A stretch of DNA of 64,000 nucleotides from Sisyra terminalis (lineage: Eukaryota > Arthropoda > Insecta > Neuroptera > Sisyridae), in the NCBI GenBank assembly GCA_958496175.1, contig OY292274.1:55314630-55378629 (forward strand), given 5' to 3'. Made by a program: the position numbers and the translations under genes. The first letter of the stretch is position 1. The number at the start of each line of letters is the position of its first letter. This document shows positions 37,636 through 53,037 of this stretch, in pieces. A model generated the notes under the pieces. The model did not search any database and had not been told where the DNA came from. It worked only from the letters and a program-made list of their open reading frames with translations.

Positions 37636-38177
37636 TGTAACAATTAAAATTTGTTACTTATTAGTGTATGGTATTGGAAAGTATTGGAATAAGAAAAAAA
37701 TTCATATCGCGTCAGCTTTGATATTCATTTACGCTCCCGAACTTGATCAGTTGATAAATGATCTTCAAACACACACAATATTTATTTTTTTGTTTTGTTT
37801 TATTTTGTTTTACAAATGAATACGTAACGTGAAAAAATAATTCATAGCTAACTAAAAATTTAAATTCATTGTTTAAAAAATTCAAATTTCGGATTCCTTC
37901 GGACAACCTCGTATCCTTTCCTGCTCTCTCCAATATAATTCCGATGTTTATTAGTGTTTAGGTTGGCAATTCCGACCATACCTTTCAAAACTACATATTT
38001 GTGTTGGTAAAATTGGATAAATATTGAATTAGATTAAATACATTAAATATGAATAATTTTTAACAAGTCATATTATTTAATTGATTCATATTTACCTTTG
38101 ATAACATTCTACTTCTATCATTCGGATATTTATAATATAAAATTCTTACCATTTTTTCTACTAAATACGAAAAAATC
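37636..38177. promoter_or_regulatory. Divergent promoter region, zinc-finger gene / BLVRB-like gene
   Basis: About 540 bp between start codons pointing apart. AT-rich, without an evident TATA element at a fixed distance. Its role is inferred from orientation. Confidence 0.45.
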
Positions 38178-39299
38178 ATGCATAAAATAGTAATATTTGG
38201 TTCCACAGGACAAACAGGCTTATGTGCTATTGAAGCCGGAATTAAAAAAGGTATTTATCAATTTAATGCTGTAAATTATCCACGAAAAACATCAAAAAGA
38301 ATAAATGTTTCTTAAAATTAACTCTTAAATATATTTCTTTTTTTCAGGATTATCTGTAAGAACATTTGTTAGAGATCCAAAGAAAATTCCTGCAAATTTT
38401 GAAGGAAAAGTCGAAGTTGTCCAAGGAGATGTATTGAATTATGATAATGTTCTAAATGCTGTTCAAAATGTTGATGGAGTTGTTGTAGCTTTGGGAACAC
38501 GGAACGATTTGAAGCCAACAACTCTTCTTAGTGAAGGATTGAAAAATATAATTAAAGCGATGAAAGCTGCTAACATTGATAAAATATCAGTATGTTTATC
38601 AGCTTTTCTTTTTTATGAACCAGAAAAAGTTCCCAAAATGTTTGTGGATCTCAATGCTGATCATCAACGAATGTTTAATGTCTTGAAAGAATCTGGATTG
38701 AATTATATCGCTGTATTTCCTCCACACATTGCTGGTTAGTATAATGGGATTGAAAAGTACAGGACAATATTTAATTCAGCCTCTTATTTGTCTTTTTGCA
38801 CCATTTAAGTTGTGATAAAACCCAATAGGTAGTAGGGAAAAAGGTGGATAATCTATTATAAACCAGTATTCTAATTGGAAAATTCCGAGTCGCTGGAACT
38901 ATTTATTGCACCCTTATTATCTGATTTAATGTCCATTATTCGTATCAATAATTGGATAAAGTATTGTGAAAAGTTATTGTGAAGTAATTACTTGTGTATA
39001 GATGTTTCAGTGAAGATTTCGTCTTGAATAAAATAAAAAGAATCCGATGAAGGCGAAATCCGAAACGTTGTACTATGCAAACATAATTGTTTTGACATAA
39101 ACATTTCTAACAGTTTAGATGTAGAAATATTTAAATATATCTTTTATTTTCAGATGAACCAAGTGGTCCTTTTAAAATTGAGCATGATTCATCTCCAGGA
39201 CGCGTAATATCTAAGTATGACTTAGGTGATTTTCTTGTTTCAAGTTTAACTCAACCGGAACATTATGGTCGAGTTTGTGGAATTGCTAAGATAGTATAA
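38178..39299 (+). CDS. BLVRB: BLVRB-like flavin/biliverdin reductase (NAD(P)H-binding, atypical SDR)
   Basis: Three exons: 38178-38250, 38348-38734, 39154-39299; 606 nt, 201 residues, about the family's usual length (206 in vertebrates). The Rossmann glycine motif is at the N-terminus (MHKIVIFGSTGQTG). Then come VRTFVRDPKKIP, VEVVQGDVLN and VDGVVVALGTRNDLKPTT, as in biliverdin IXbeta/flavin reductases. The C-terminal part has PPHIADEPSG and RVISKYDLGDF, the latter matching the RVISKHDLGHF family motif. It is a cytosolic enzyme predicted to use NADPH to reduce flavins or biliverdin-like tetrapyrroles. It lies tail to tail with NAA80, 370 bp away. Intron 2 carries a hammerhead-like relic near 39,035-39,080. 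Confidence 0.9.
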
Positions 39300-39671
39300 G
39301 AAAATTCGATTTTTTAATTAAATCATATAATTTATTTAAAATAAATCAGCCAGAATTACATTTTAGTGGAACAAAAAAGTAAACTATTGTAATATTGGGT
39401 TTATGGTTTCTTTTTTTTAAATTGATTCAAAAAATAAAATAAACTTGTTAATATAGTTAAAATAATATATGTGGTAAAATGTAGTCAAAAAAATATTAGA
39501 TCTGTATATAAATATGTTATAGCTTATATAGTATCTTTTCACCTCAGAGCAACAATAAAACCGGTTTTATATTTTAATAAGAAGATGATTTTTAGTGTTG
39601 CCGTGAGGCAAATATATATATTTCACCTATTTGTACTTGGCACATCGTAAAAAAATAAATGTATACATTGA

Positions 39672-40238
39672 CTAATCAATTATCTTTTTCATATAAGTTT
39701 TCTGTGATCCAATTCCTCCAATAAGTGTTGATTGTGATTTAATAAATTGATCTGATATCGACTCTAGATAATTTTTACTTTGATTTTGAGGAAAGAATTT
39801 TTGCATAACATGATTGTTTGTGTAACCGCCGTAAAGAGTTATTGGTTCACATTCAACATATCCTAATTTGTTGTAAAATTTTTCTTGGCCTTTGGTGGAT
39901 AGATAGATTGTATGCAGTTGTAGTTTATTTTTACAATATTTTTCTGTGCCGTTCATTAAATATGTACCCAAACCTAAGCCTCGTAAGGATTTTGAAATGA
40001 CGACACTTTCAAGAAAACAGGCTTTAGGTTCACTTGGAATGCGTGAAAGTTTGCAATGGCCAACAACTCGCTTGCTTCGTAGTAAAATCAAACATGTGGG
40101 TAAATTATCGCAGGAGGTCTCAAGGCTTCTTAATCTTGCTGTGTCGCTTCTGGGCCATTCGGAGTTTATTAATCGACAGCAATCCATTAAATGTTCTTTT
40201 GCATGGTGAAGAGGTTTAACTTCTAAATCTGATTCCAT
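39672..40238 (-). CDS. Naa80: N-alpha-acetyltransferase 80 (actin N-terminal acetyltransferase)
   Basis: A single uninterrupted exon of 188 residues. The GNAT acetyl-CoA loop is SLRGLGLGTYLM (R-x-x-G-x-G). N-terminal CRLINSEWPRSDTARLRSL and CDNLPTCLILL match the NAA80-specific region (E-x-WPRS-x-x-x-RL-x-SL...P-x-CL-x-LL). VVGHCKLSRI and EKFYNKLGYVECEP complete the fold. NAA80 acetylates the processed acidic N-terminus of actin in the cytosol. The C-terminal tail (about 35 residues after VMQKFFPQ) lacks the Pro-rich loop known from vertebrate NAA80. It is divergent from MED6, with about 1.45 kb between start codons. Confidence 0.93.
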   Translation of the reverse strand: MESDLEVKPLHHAKEHLMDCCRLINSEWPRSDTARLRSLETSCDNLPTCLILLRSKRVVGHCKLSRIPSEPKACFLESVVISKSLRGLGLGTYLMNGTEKYCKNKLQLHTIYLSTKGQEKFYNKLGYVECEPITLYGGYTNNHVMQKFFPQNQSKNYLESISDQFIKSQSTLIGGIGSQKTYMKKIID

Positions 40239-41669
40239 TCTAAAAGTAATATTTTTGTTAATAGCAAATTAGATTTTGCTGTTCCAGAAAAAATAATTAA
40301 CGTATATTTCAATAAGTATCTAAATTACAAAAACTCTACCCTGTAGAGTTCTTGTAGTAGCCTGTTGTTCAGTTTTTTGCATGGTTGAACTCTATTTTAT
40401 AATTAGGTAAATAAATAACAACTTTATATAAAGTAAATTAATTTTAACGCCTAAGTATTAAACTATCTCATACTTCTGATAAGTACGATTTTGCATGTTA
40501 CATATCTCTATTATGAAAAAGAACAATAAAGATAAACACATGTGCATCCTTAATATAACTCTCTACTTCTCGGAAAACAAGAAAAAATAAAATATAATTC
40601 TATCCTTAGAAAAACATATCTGCTAGTTTTTAAGTAACCAATATTGGACCATCGATCGTTTATTCTTTTAAAATAAATACAATTTTAGTTCCTTATCCTT
40701 TTTTGAAATGATAATTCAGACTGTCTTTCACTTATCTCTAGGAACTAAGAATACAAAATGAACCATAAAAATGTGCAGAAGTTACGCAGTGTTTAACTCT
40801 TTCGACCCCAGCGAATAACAAATTGTACAAGACCCAAAGAGTGATGAATGAATTTACTTCTATCATTACCTATATAGACCAAAAAAGGATAGCTTTCTTT
40901 CAGGAAAAATAAATAATGCACACTAAACTATATTGCTTAAGTTGGGCTTGTCGGATTTATTCCAAAATAAGGATATTAATAGCTAAATTAAATTAAAACT
41001 GAACGACTTTCTCGGAAGTCTGGAATTGACGATAAATATAATTTGCCATAAAAAGTTAGTACAAGAATAATAAAATACGGTTTATGTGTTTTATATAAAA
41101 ATAAAACGATTGCCATAGGGCATAGGCCGCATTGATTTCCATCAAAATACTGAACAATAAGGCTATAATTCAGAGGTTTTAAGTACTATATTTCGAGTAG
41201 CAAATGAGTAAGGAAACTATAATACAAATAAAAGTTTTCGTTATAATAAATGAATTAAAAATCATTGAAAATAATACAAGACAATTATTATTATAGTTTA
41301 AGTGATCTCAATTCTTAAAATAACATTAAAGACATGTTTTTGACATTGCCAATATCAAGACGTCAATGTCAAAAAAGAATTGAGTGCTTGTCACACATAG
41401 AAATTATAAAACGTCGTCTACATTTAATTGAATAAATAATAATAATATTGATTACCTGAATTGAAAAAAGGTAGAACATTTAATTTTTATCAAGTACGTT
41501 CTATTTTATTCGCATTCCGTTTAACTTTTATAAAACTTATATTTAAGTATTACCAGTCATAACTGTTGAACATAACCCAGTTTTATGAGAAGGCTTGCAT
41601 ATAATAAGCATTATGTATATGGGCTGAGGTATTTGAGTTATTTAATACAGAGATTGTTATTATTTTTAG
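40239..41669. promoter_or_regulatory. Divergent spacer NAA80 / MED6
   Basis: About 1.4 kb, AT-rich. Promoter regions of both genes must lie here, and a 5' non-coding exon of MED6 probably does, because an acceptor (TATTTTTAG) precedes the MED6 coding exon by 17 bases. A short inverted word pair (GACATTGCCAATATCAAGAC / GTCAATGTC) lies near 41,340. No coding exon recognised. Confidence 0.5.
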
Positions 41670-41686
41670 ATTTACGTGAACCTAAA

Positions 41687-42937
41687 ATGATGATGCCTGG
41701 TAGAGTTGGAATAACGCCTTCTGTTCCCGAAAATCCATTAGGACTGTCTTGGCATGATTCGACATGGATTCCCATTTTAAATACATCGAATGTTATGGAT
41801 TATTTTTCAGAAAGAACAAATCCATTTTTTGATCGAACCTGTAACAATGAAGTCGTTAAAATGCAACGGCTTAATCCAGAACAATTAAAGTATTTTTTTT
41901 CCCAATGCATAAGAATGGCCGAATCCGGAATTCGACTTGTTAGAAATATCCTTTTGATTAAAGACGACTTCTGATAAACATTTTTAAAGAGACAAGAAAA
42001 ATATATATTGTAAGAAATTTTATGGTCCGTATTATGATTTAAAATTGAACACAGCGTGCAATACTTATAGGAACATGCATATATGTACATATAAATAGTA
42101 TTTAAGGTTCCTGCAGGTTCTCCCATTTGTAAATATTATTTGTTGATGTTTTTCGATTGATATAATTTTTCTTCAGAGTAAAACTTGATTATTAACTTTA
42201 TTTATTTATTATTCTTCTAAAAATAATCAAAGAATACCAACCAACAAGTCAAATTCTAGGTTCAGACTGCCCCTAAAACCAAATAAATGAATGAATTTAT
42301 TTATCCTTTAATTTTTTAGTAATATGACAGGACTAGAGTATATTCTTCTTCATGTGCAAGAGCCAATTTTATATGTTATTCGTAAGCAATATAGGCACAG
42401 CCCAACACAGGCAACTCCTCAAGCAGATTATTACATAATTGCCGGAGTGGTTTACCAAGCTCCCGATTTAGCAAGCGTTTTGAATTCTCGCCTAGTATGA
42501 AAAATTTAAATATGAATAATTTTCCAATCCTAAGTCATTATTAAATCAAATTTTAGTTATCAGCCGTTCATCATTTGCAATCTTCATTCGAGGAAGCGTC
42601 ATCATTTTCTCGTTATCATCCAAGTAAAGGATATTCCTGGGATTTTAAGACACCAAGAACTGGAGCAGAGAAAACTGTAAAACCGAAAGACACGGAAAAG
42701 CCTCGCGAAGAACCAAGCTCGTTATTCCAGCGTCAACGAGTTGATATGCTTCTTGGAGAGTTAATTAAGAAATTTCCGCTTCCTGTTCCACAACAAAAAG
42801 TGGTTACACCTGCTGCTTCTGTACGAGTGGAATCAGAAGCACCGCCTGCAAGTGTTCCTGATAAGGAAATAAAGCCTGAAACCAAACAGGAGAAGGGGAT
42901 GAAACCACCACCGGAGAAAAAAATGAAAACTAATTAA
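41687..42937 (+). CDS. MED6: Mediator complex subunit 6
   Basis: Exons 41687-41889, 42320-42494 and 42557-42937 give 759 nt, 252 residues, close to the insect and human lengths. The start is the first of three consecutive ATGs after a splice acceptor. Conserved blocks are [52 protein letters not shown] (joined across intron 1), [38 protein letters not shown] and [11 protein letters not shown] variable Lys/Pro-rich tail ends [12 protein letters not shown]6 sits in the Mediator head module and is needed for RNA polymerase II activator-dependent transcription in the nucleus. No missing blocks. Confidence 0.97.
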
Positions 42938-43697
42938 GATTATAACTAATCAAGATATGATTAAACCCTTCCTCTAAGTTTTTTTATTTTTATTATAATT
43001 TAAAAATTATATTTAAGAATATTTTTTTTATTGAATTTATATTTCAGTCATACCAATTAATTGGTATTCATTCATGAGAAAAAATTTGTTCCATGAATCA
43101 ATTGATATTAAAGCATAATTATTAATTTTAAAAATCATGTTTACATTCTTTCAGAGGAATCAATAGTTCACCAAATTTATGATTGGATTACATGAAATTA
43201 AAACCTAAGTTCACCTTTGTCTCATTCCATATCCATTGAATCAACTACGACCACCTGATATTTTTTTTTAAAATTTTGCATTAGGTTTTTTATATTTACC
43301 TACTGTTTAGTTTCTATAGTTTTATTTTGAGCTGTGAATTTATTCAAGTAAAAGTGACCGCGAAATTTCGATAAAAACTGTTTTCGTTATTACAAACGAT
43401 ATTTTCACTCTAGTTAGTTTACAGGAATTATTAAAATTATTATTTTGTACAAGAGCACCTTTAAATCAAGCCATTAACATTTTTTTATCTATTTTTTTCT
43501 TCAAAACAGTTCAAAGTTGAACCTAATTGGGGAGGAAAATGCAATTGAACACTTTTTTGTAAGAAGAAATGTTTTTCACAATTTTTTGAGCTTTTTTGGT
43601 TTATATCTTTTTAGTTTTTATGACTAATCAAATATGATATCCATCTTCTACGAGAAAGGTTTGAAAAATCTGAAATTTTAATTAAGTTGAAAAAAAA
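42938..43697. other. MED6 3' flank, no gene
   Basis: AT-rich intergenic stretch following the MED6 stop codon. Nothing else recognised. Confidence 0.5.
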
Positions 43698-43930
43698 TAT
43701 CAGGCTTGTGTTCCTTTTAGATCGGTCAAGATCTGGCAATTTTGCATTTTCTACTTTGTTTTTACAATATTCTCGATTTCTTTGTTACCTCAATTCTAAT
43801 ATGATAAAATTTTCTCTTTTGGGGCTAAATTTTTATTATGTGTCGATTTATTAAATTAAAAACAAAGTAGAAACTGTAACGTTGTTGGCCAGATTTTGAT
43901 TGACCTAAAAGGGAAATGAACCAAATATCG
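43698..43930. repeat. MITE-like inverted-repeat element, copy 1
   Basis: Arms of about 65 bp: left TTCCTTTTAGATCGGTCAAG, ATCTGGCAA, TTTCTACTTTGTTTTTA; right, as reverse complement, AACAAAGTAGAAACTGTAAC, GGCCAGATTTTGATTGACCT, AAAAGGGAA. No coding capacity. A related, more decayed element occurs at 53038-53236. Confidence 0.7.
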
Positions 43931-44205
43931 TTTATTTTTTTAAATTAAAAATGCTGATTTTTGAAATGTAATGTGCCATAATCGATTCTGTTTAATTGGC
44001 CTCTATCTTATGGCTAAACTAATGCATTAACTACATTCACCGTAAGAAAAATGTTTATATAATGCTTACTATTAATCATTATATTATTCGTATCTGTTGA
44101 ATTCTTCATTACGCTTCTTCTTTCATCTTTAAAAACTATAATTTTGAGTTCAACAATGGATTTAACCAGAACGAAATAAATTATCTCACAATCTACACAA
44201 AACAA

Positions 44206-44345
44206 CCTATACTGGTAGATGAATGGTCAAGGTGGCTGTTCCAAAATAAGTAGGTACTAAATTAAAATTTAGTAGTTTTTAAATATACCTACGTTTACGA
44301 ATTTTGGTATACCCCGATTTTTATTAATGCCAGACCCGTTACAGA
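44206..44345 (+). repeat. Possible degraded SINE copy
   Basis: GAATGGTCAAGGTGGCTGTTCC resembles GAGAGGTCAAGATGACCGCTCC of the SINE at 56.2 kb, and CCGATTTTTATTAATGCCAGAC resembles its tail. The B box is not recognisable. Confidence 0.35.
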
Positions 44346-45480
44346 GGTGAGTTGTTATAAATCAATGGCAAAAAACGTACACAAACTTATTAATAGACAA
44401 ATCTAATGATTGATTGTACTTGATAAATCAACAAATACTAAACCAAAAGGAATAAAAAGAGATAGAACTTAATAAAGTTTGTAATTTTCATTAGAATGAT
44501 GAAATTGTAGTTCTTGATTATTTATAATTTCTTTGAAAAGTAGATAATGAAAGTTAAAAAGAAATACTGCACACAACTAGTCTTATTGTCTTCTTAACGT
44601 ATAAAGCAATTGTTCAACTGCTTGAAACCTATATGTATAACTTATAACATAAATAGGCAAAAATAAAAACTTGTCTACATAAAGAAAATAATGTATTAAA
44701 CGAAACATAGTTTATCAAATAAAGTAAGTTCTAGGACAAAATTTCATAAAAATATTATTTCTGGAATAAAAAATAAAGATGAAAGTACAGCTTTAGATAT
44801 TGATCTATCTTTTACTTATACAAGTTTATCGCAAAAAAAATACTTAAATTAAAATGAAAAAACAAACATTTGTGATAACATCACATATTACAAATAAAGT
44901 TAAATTAAAAGGATATCTTCAAACAAGAAATGGTTTCATTCGTATTTCTAAATTATTCATAAAACATTATTTATTCATATTATAATGTTAAACATCGGTT
45001 ACAAAGTTATTAATTTATTTCAAATGAAGTAGTTATGAAACATTCTTTCTCACTCCATGCAATAATGTTATTGTTCCACATTTATTTTTTTGAGAAGTGT
45101 AATACCATCTTTATTTTTTTTTTCAAATTTATAAAGCTAAACTATTACGTTGATAAATTATTTATTAAAACTGAAAAATTTTGTAAAATTTCTCATTAAT
45201 ATTTTGTTCATGTAATTAACTTAGGAGACAATCAATATCAATAAATAATTAATAACTTATTAGAATGTAACAAATGTTAATATGAAATAAAACTTATTGA
45301 CTGTTTATAAATAATAAAGTTGTGAACAATTGAAGTTTTCTAAGTGAATTTTTGATAAATGAAATAACGCTATTACAATTCACAAAGTACACTTAGACCA
45401 CATTTCCTCTGTGCCTTCTCAAGTTCATAGTTGATAACGTACGGATTTTAAAGTTTAACGCTTAATAAAAATTATAAACA
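44346..45480. other. AT-rich spacer upstream of the MGST1-like gene
   Basis: No coding exon recognised. The last 100 bases before the ATG at 45481 (TGCCTTCTCAAGTTCATAGT region) are the likely 5' UTR/promoter. Confidence 0.45.
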
Positions 45481-46162
45481 ATGAATTCTTCTATGACATT
45501 ATCAACTAATGCCAATACTGCCCAGCAAAATGCAGCTGCGGCTGCAGCAGCAAAAGCACAAGCCGCTAATATGCAAATGATGGCTATGATGTTTTATAAC
45601 AACCCAATTTTTAGATCTTATGTGTTCTGGGTTAGTATTTTATGTATTAAAATGCTATTGATGTCTCTTTTCACGATTTATCAACGATTTTCTAAGAAAG
45701 TAAGTATTTATTCTTTGAAGTCAATAATATATTATGTTACATTTTTCTTAATACTCATTAGGCTTTCGTAAATCCAGAGGATGCCAGAATGACTGGTTGT
45801 GAAACAAAGATGAGTGATCCAGACTTAGATCGAGTTCGTAGGTAAATTCAAAAATCAGAGATATTAAAAACCATTTTTTGATTTTTTTCAAAATCATTTC
45901 CAGAGCTCATCAGAATGATGTTGAAAATATTTTACTGTATATTCCCGTTGCATTTTACTATTCGATATCCAAGCCAAGTCCTTATATTGCTATAATGTTA
46001 TTTCGCATATTTACTGTAGTTCGTATTTTGCATACTATCGTATACACTGTGATTGTAATTCGTCAACCAGTGCGTTCAATTGTATGGATTATTGGTTATT
46101 TAATTATTCTATATATGAGTGTCGTCAATACAATATCATACTTTAATTTGAAATATATTTAA
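45481..46162 (+). CDS. MGST1: Microsomal glutathione S-transferase 1-like (MAPEG family)
   Basis: Exons 45481-45699, 45762-45841 and 45904-46162 give 558 nt, 185 residues. The family signature lies across exons 2-3: FVNPEDARM, DPDLDRVRRAHQNDVENIL, with the R-x-x-R-AH-x-ND-x-EN block that binds glutathione. Four membrane helices are visible: SYVFWVSILCIKMLLMSLF, NILLYIPVAFYYSI, AIMLFRIFTVVRILHTIVYT and VWIIGYLIILYMSVVNTI. It is an ER/outer-mitochondrial-membrane trimeric enzyme conjugating glutathione to lipophilic electrophiles. Compared with the usual 150-155 residues it has an N-terminal extension of about 35 residues rich in Asn, Ala and Met (nine Ala in AAAAAAAKAQAA). The first helix may start at a later Met. 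Its stop lies 130 bp from the MCM5 stop. Confidence 0.93.
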
Positions 46163-46292
46163 ATCTTACTACGAAAAAGATCGAGAATATTCACTGTTCA
46201 TTTATTGTAGAAAAATAGTAAAAAAAGTGTATTGAATATTTGTACAACCAAAAAAATGTATTAAAAGCAAAAAATAAATTAATGAAATGAAA
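46163..46292. terminator. Shared 3' region of convergent MGST1 and MCM5
   Basis: Only 130 bp between the two stop codons. AATAAA at about 46,273 on the plus strand can serve MGST1, and TTTATT words in the same stretch lie beyond the MCM5 stop. The 3' UTRs must abut or overlap. Confidence 0.5.
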
Positions 46293-50061
<3,769 letters not shown>

Positions 50062-50984
50062 TTTTTTGAAAAAATCTTATTTTTAAGTTGAGTATTTGAT
50101 CGCAATTTAATGAACAAATTTTAGCGGGAAAAGTGATTGAAGAATAGGAAGAATACAAAGCGCGCGCAAAAAAATGACCTATAGCGCATGTTCAAATTTA
50201 AGAGCAAATTCTTTGGTTCTTTGAATAACCGATAAAGTTTTTGCTGGTTTTTGGTATTCTGGTAACCGAATTCTTGTATTCATAAAGTATAATAATAGGT
50301 TTGTATTGATGGAGATATCAATTGAGCTCAGATTTCCTTTTTTCCAAATTTATAATGATTATTTTGATGTTTATAAGCAGCATAATAATCATAATAATTT
50401 GGATATAACTGACATCTATTATACAATTTTCAAATTGTCACAGAAATAAACCAGACAACGGACATCTACCATACCGACAAAGGCGATAAAATTCCGCAAA
50501 TCTTCAAATGCTAAAATAAAGCGAAGAAAGCGAATATGTATTAAATTATTTACCCCAAATAATTGGGGTACTGGACAACTTCTGGGTATCATTAAGAATT
50601 ATTTAATCTATTTAATACTGTAAATTTAAAGCTAAATAAAATTAGAGAGAGATTAAGTAATGCATGTTGGGATTGCTTCTTAAATTTTCTGTATCATTTT
50701 TTTTCAATTTTGCAAACATTTTACCCGAAATTCAATACATTTTCAAAATTATTGGGCAAATTTGGCATAGCTTGCAAATTTACGGTCGAATGATCATCGT
50801 AAATCGACTGTATTAGGGTGTTTTATGATATTTAATTGAGAAAAACATTATTAATTTAGAGAAAGTACATATCTATAAAAAATAGGCCTTAGGTTGAAGT
50901 TAAATTTAACAAATTTCTGAGAAAATTGATATCTACTATTGAATGCTCGTTATATTCTCAAAATAAAAGTAACTTTTATTTTAA
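50062..50984. promoter_or_regulatory. MCM5 upstream region
   Basis: Includes the MCM5 5' flank. TTTAGCGGGAAAAGTG at about 50,122 contains TTAGCGGGAAA, close to an E2F/DP consensus (TTTSGCGC/GGGAAA), about 60 bp from the start codon as expected for a G1/S-regulated MCM promoter. CGCGCGC follows at about 50,161. The remainder is AT-rich without features. Confidence 0.5.
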
Positions 50985-52420
50985 TATGTGTCCTTTTGCA
51001 TACAGGACAACATTATTTTCACATTACTGCTCACGTAAGGGCATTGTCTTATAATCCGTTGAGAAAACTATCTCTCATAATGAAAAGTCATTCCTTGAAA
51101 ATGTAAATTTCAGGGCAATTTAGTGCATGCATTTTTACATCCTTAATTTCCCATTTAAATTTCCCAAGGATCTAGCCTCTAAATAAAAATTATACTAATG
51201 CAGTTACTTTAAGGATGATAAGTTAATTGAAAATTGTCCTTTTTTTAACTTTGAATCGATATTAAGGGTGTCCTTTTGCACACAGGACTACATTTTTTTC
51301 AATCTACTGCTCACGTAAAGGCATTGTTTTATAATCCGTTGAGAAAACTATCCCTCATAATGAAAAGTCATTCCTTGAAAATGCTGATTTTCAGGGCAAA
51401 TATAGTGCATGCGTTTTTACATCCTAAACTTCCTGTTTCTATTTCCCAACGATCTAGACACTAAATAGAAATTCTACTTAGGCAGTTACTTAAAGGATGA
51501 TTCAATCTTAAATATTATGCGAAATTTTAACGAAAAAAACCATTCCTTATATCCTTTTTGTGCACTTGAACATTGTCCTTTTTTAAACTTTGAATCGATA
51601 TTACGGGTTTCCTTTTGCACACAGGACTAATTTTTTTTCAATCTACTGCTCACGTAAGAGCATTGTTTTATAATCCGTTGAGAAACTATCCCTTATTATG
51701 ACAAGTCATCCCTTGAAAATGCTGATTTCAGGGAAAATTTAGTGCATGCGTTTTTACATCCTTAACTTCCCGTTTTTATTTTATTTTTATTTTCTAAGGA
51801 TCTAGACACTAAATAGAAATTCTACTTAGGCAGTTACCTAAAGGATGATTCAGTCTTAAATGTTATGCTAAGTTTCAACGAAAAAAACCATACCTTATAT
51901 CTTTTTTGTGCACTAGAAAATTGTCTAATTAAACTTTGAATCGATATTACGGATGTCCTTTTGCACACAGGACTAAAATTTTTCACCCGACTACTCAAGT
52001 AAGGGTATTGTTTTATAATCCGTTGAGAAACTATCCCTCATTATGACAAGTCACCCCCTTGAAAATGATGATTTTCAGGTCAAATTTAGTGCATGCGTTT
52101 TTACATCCTTAACTTCCCGTTTTTATTTTCCAAGGATTTAGCCTCTAAATGTAAATTCTATTTATGCTGTTGCCTTAAGGATGATTCAATTTAAAATATC
52201 AAGCTAAATTTTAACGAAAAAAACCAACCCTTATATTTTTTTTGTGCATTTGTAAATCGTCCTTTTTGAAACTTCACTGCGATATTTCGTGTGTTCTGTA
52301 GCACTCAAGACAAAAAACTTCTTTCATTACATTTCACGTATTGGCCTTATTTCATAAATCGTTGGAAAAAATAACTCTTATCTGGAAAAACAATTTAGTA
52401 ATTATCCCTTTTTTTTACTA
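50985..52420 (+). repeat. Tandem array of about 340-bp units (4 clear, 1 decayed)
   Basis: Unit starts (TCCTTTTGCA-CACAGGAC or variant) are at 50991, 51271, 51610, 51956 and a decayed one at about 52294, giving spacings of 280, 339, 346 and about 338 bp. Each unit repeats CTGCTCACGTAA, TTATAATCCGTTGAGAAA, CTTGAAAATG, AGTGCATGCGTTTTTACATC, AAGGATGATTCA and ACTTTGAATCGATATTA in order. The first unit is missing about 55 bp. No open reading frame is shared by all units. The regular size and order are satellite-like. Confidence 0.88.
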
Positions 52421-52617
52421 AATGCAGAGGTTAGGCAACCAATATTTTAATTATGTAATGGGTTGCGCCGTCTATTTCTCAATTTACTAGCTAAAGGAGC
52501 GTATGATTTGTTAAAGGTATAAAATAGTATATTTTTGCAGATCCAAATAACCTGGAAGTTAACAACAAGGGCATTTCTTTGCGTTTAAGAAAATATAATC
52601 TTTTTGGGAGATTGGGG

Positions 52618-52758
52618 TGACTTTTCATTATAAGGGTTGATTTCTCAACTTATTATAAAATAATGTTCTTTCGTGAGCTGCAATGAGAAAAAAATATGTC
52701 CTATGTGCAAAAAGACACTCGCAATAGCGTTTCAAAATCTCAAAAAGGACGTTTTATG
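52618..52758 (-). repeat. Inverted partial copy of the 340-bp unit
   Basis: Its reverse complement reads GTCTTTTTGCACATAGGACA, GCTCACGAAAG, TTATAATAAGTTGAGAAAT and ATGAAAAGTCA, matching the start of each tandem unit. The array therefore ends in a head-to-head inverted piece about 200 bp downstream. Confidence 0.75.
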
Positions 52759-53037
52759 TACTAGGACGTACTAGGATGTTTATTCCTAGTACACATAGAA
52801 AAAAATTCAGTACTTCCTTAAACGTAATACTTGTTTGTTTTTGTTTTTTTTGAGTTGATGTAGCCCACATTTCAATATTATAGGAATGCAGGTGTTTAAA
52901 TGTCCTACAATGTCCTAATCTTATTTTGATAATTATTGTTGGAAAATAAATTGAATAGAATAAATGAAATAATAAGTATACATTTCATGTAAACTTTCTG
53001 CTTATAACTCTTTTAGAATCATCTAATCTGGATCTTT

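Noticed and set aside
50985..52420. CRISPR-like regular repeats
   Set aside because: Whole 340-bp units repeat, without short repeats separated by unique spacers, and the genome is eukaryotic.
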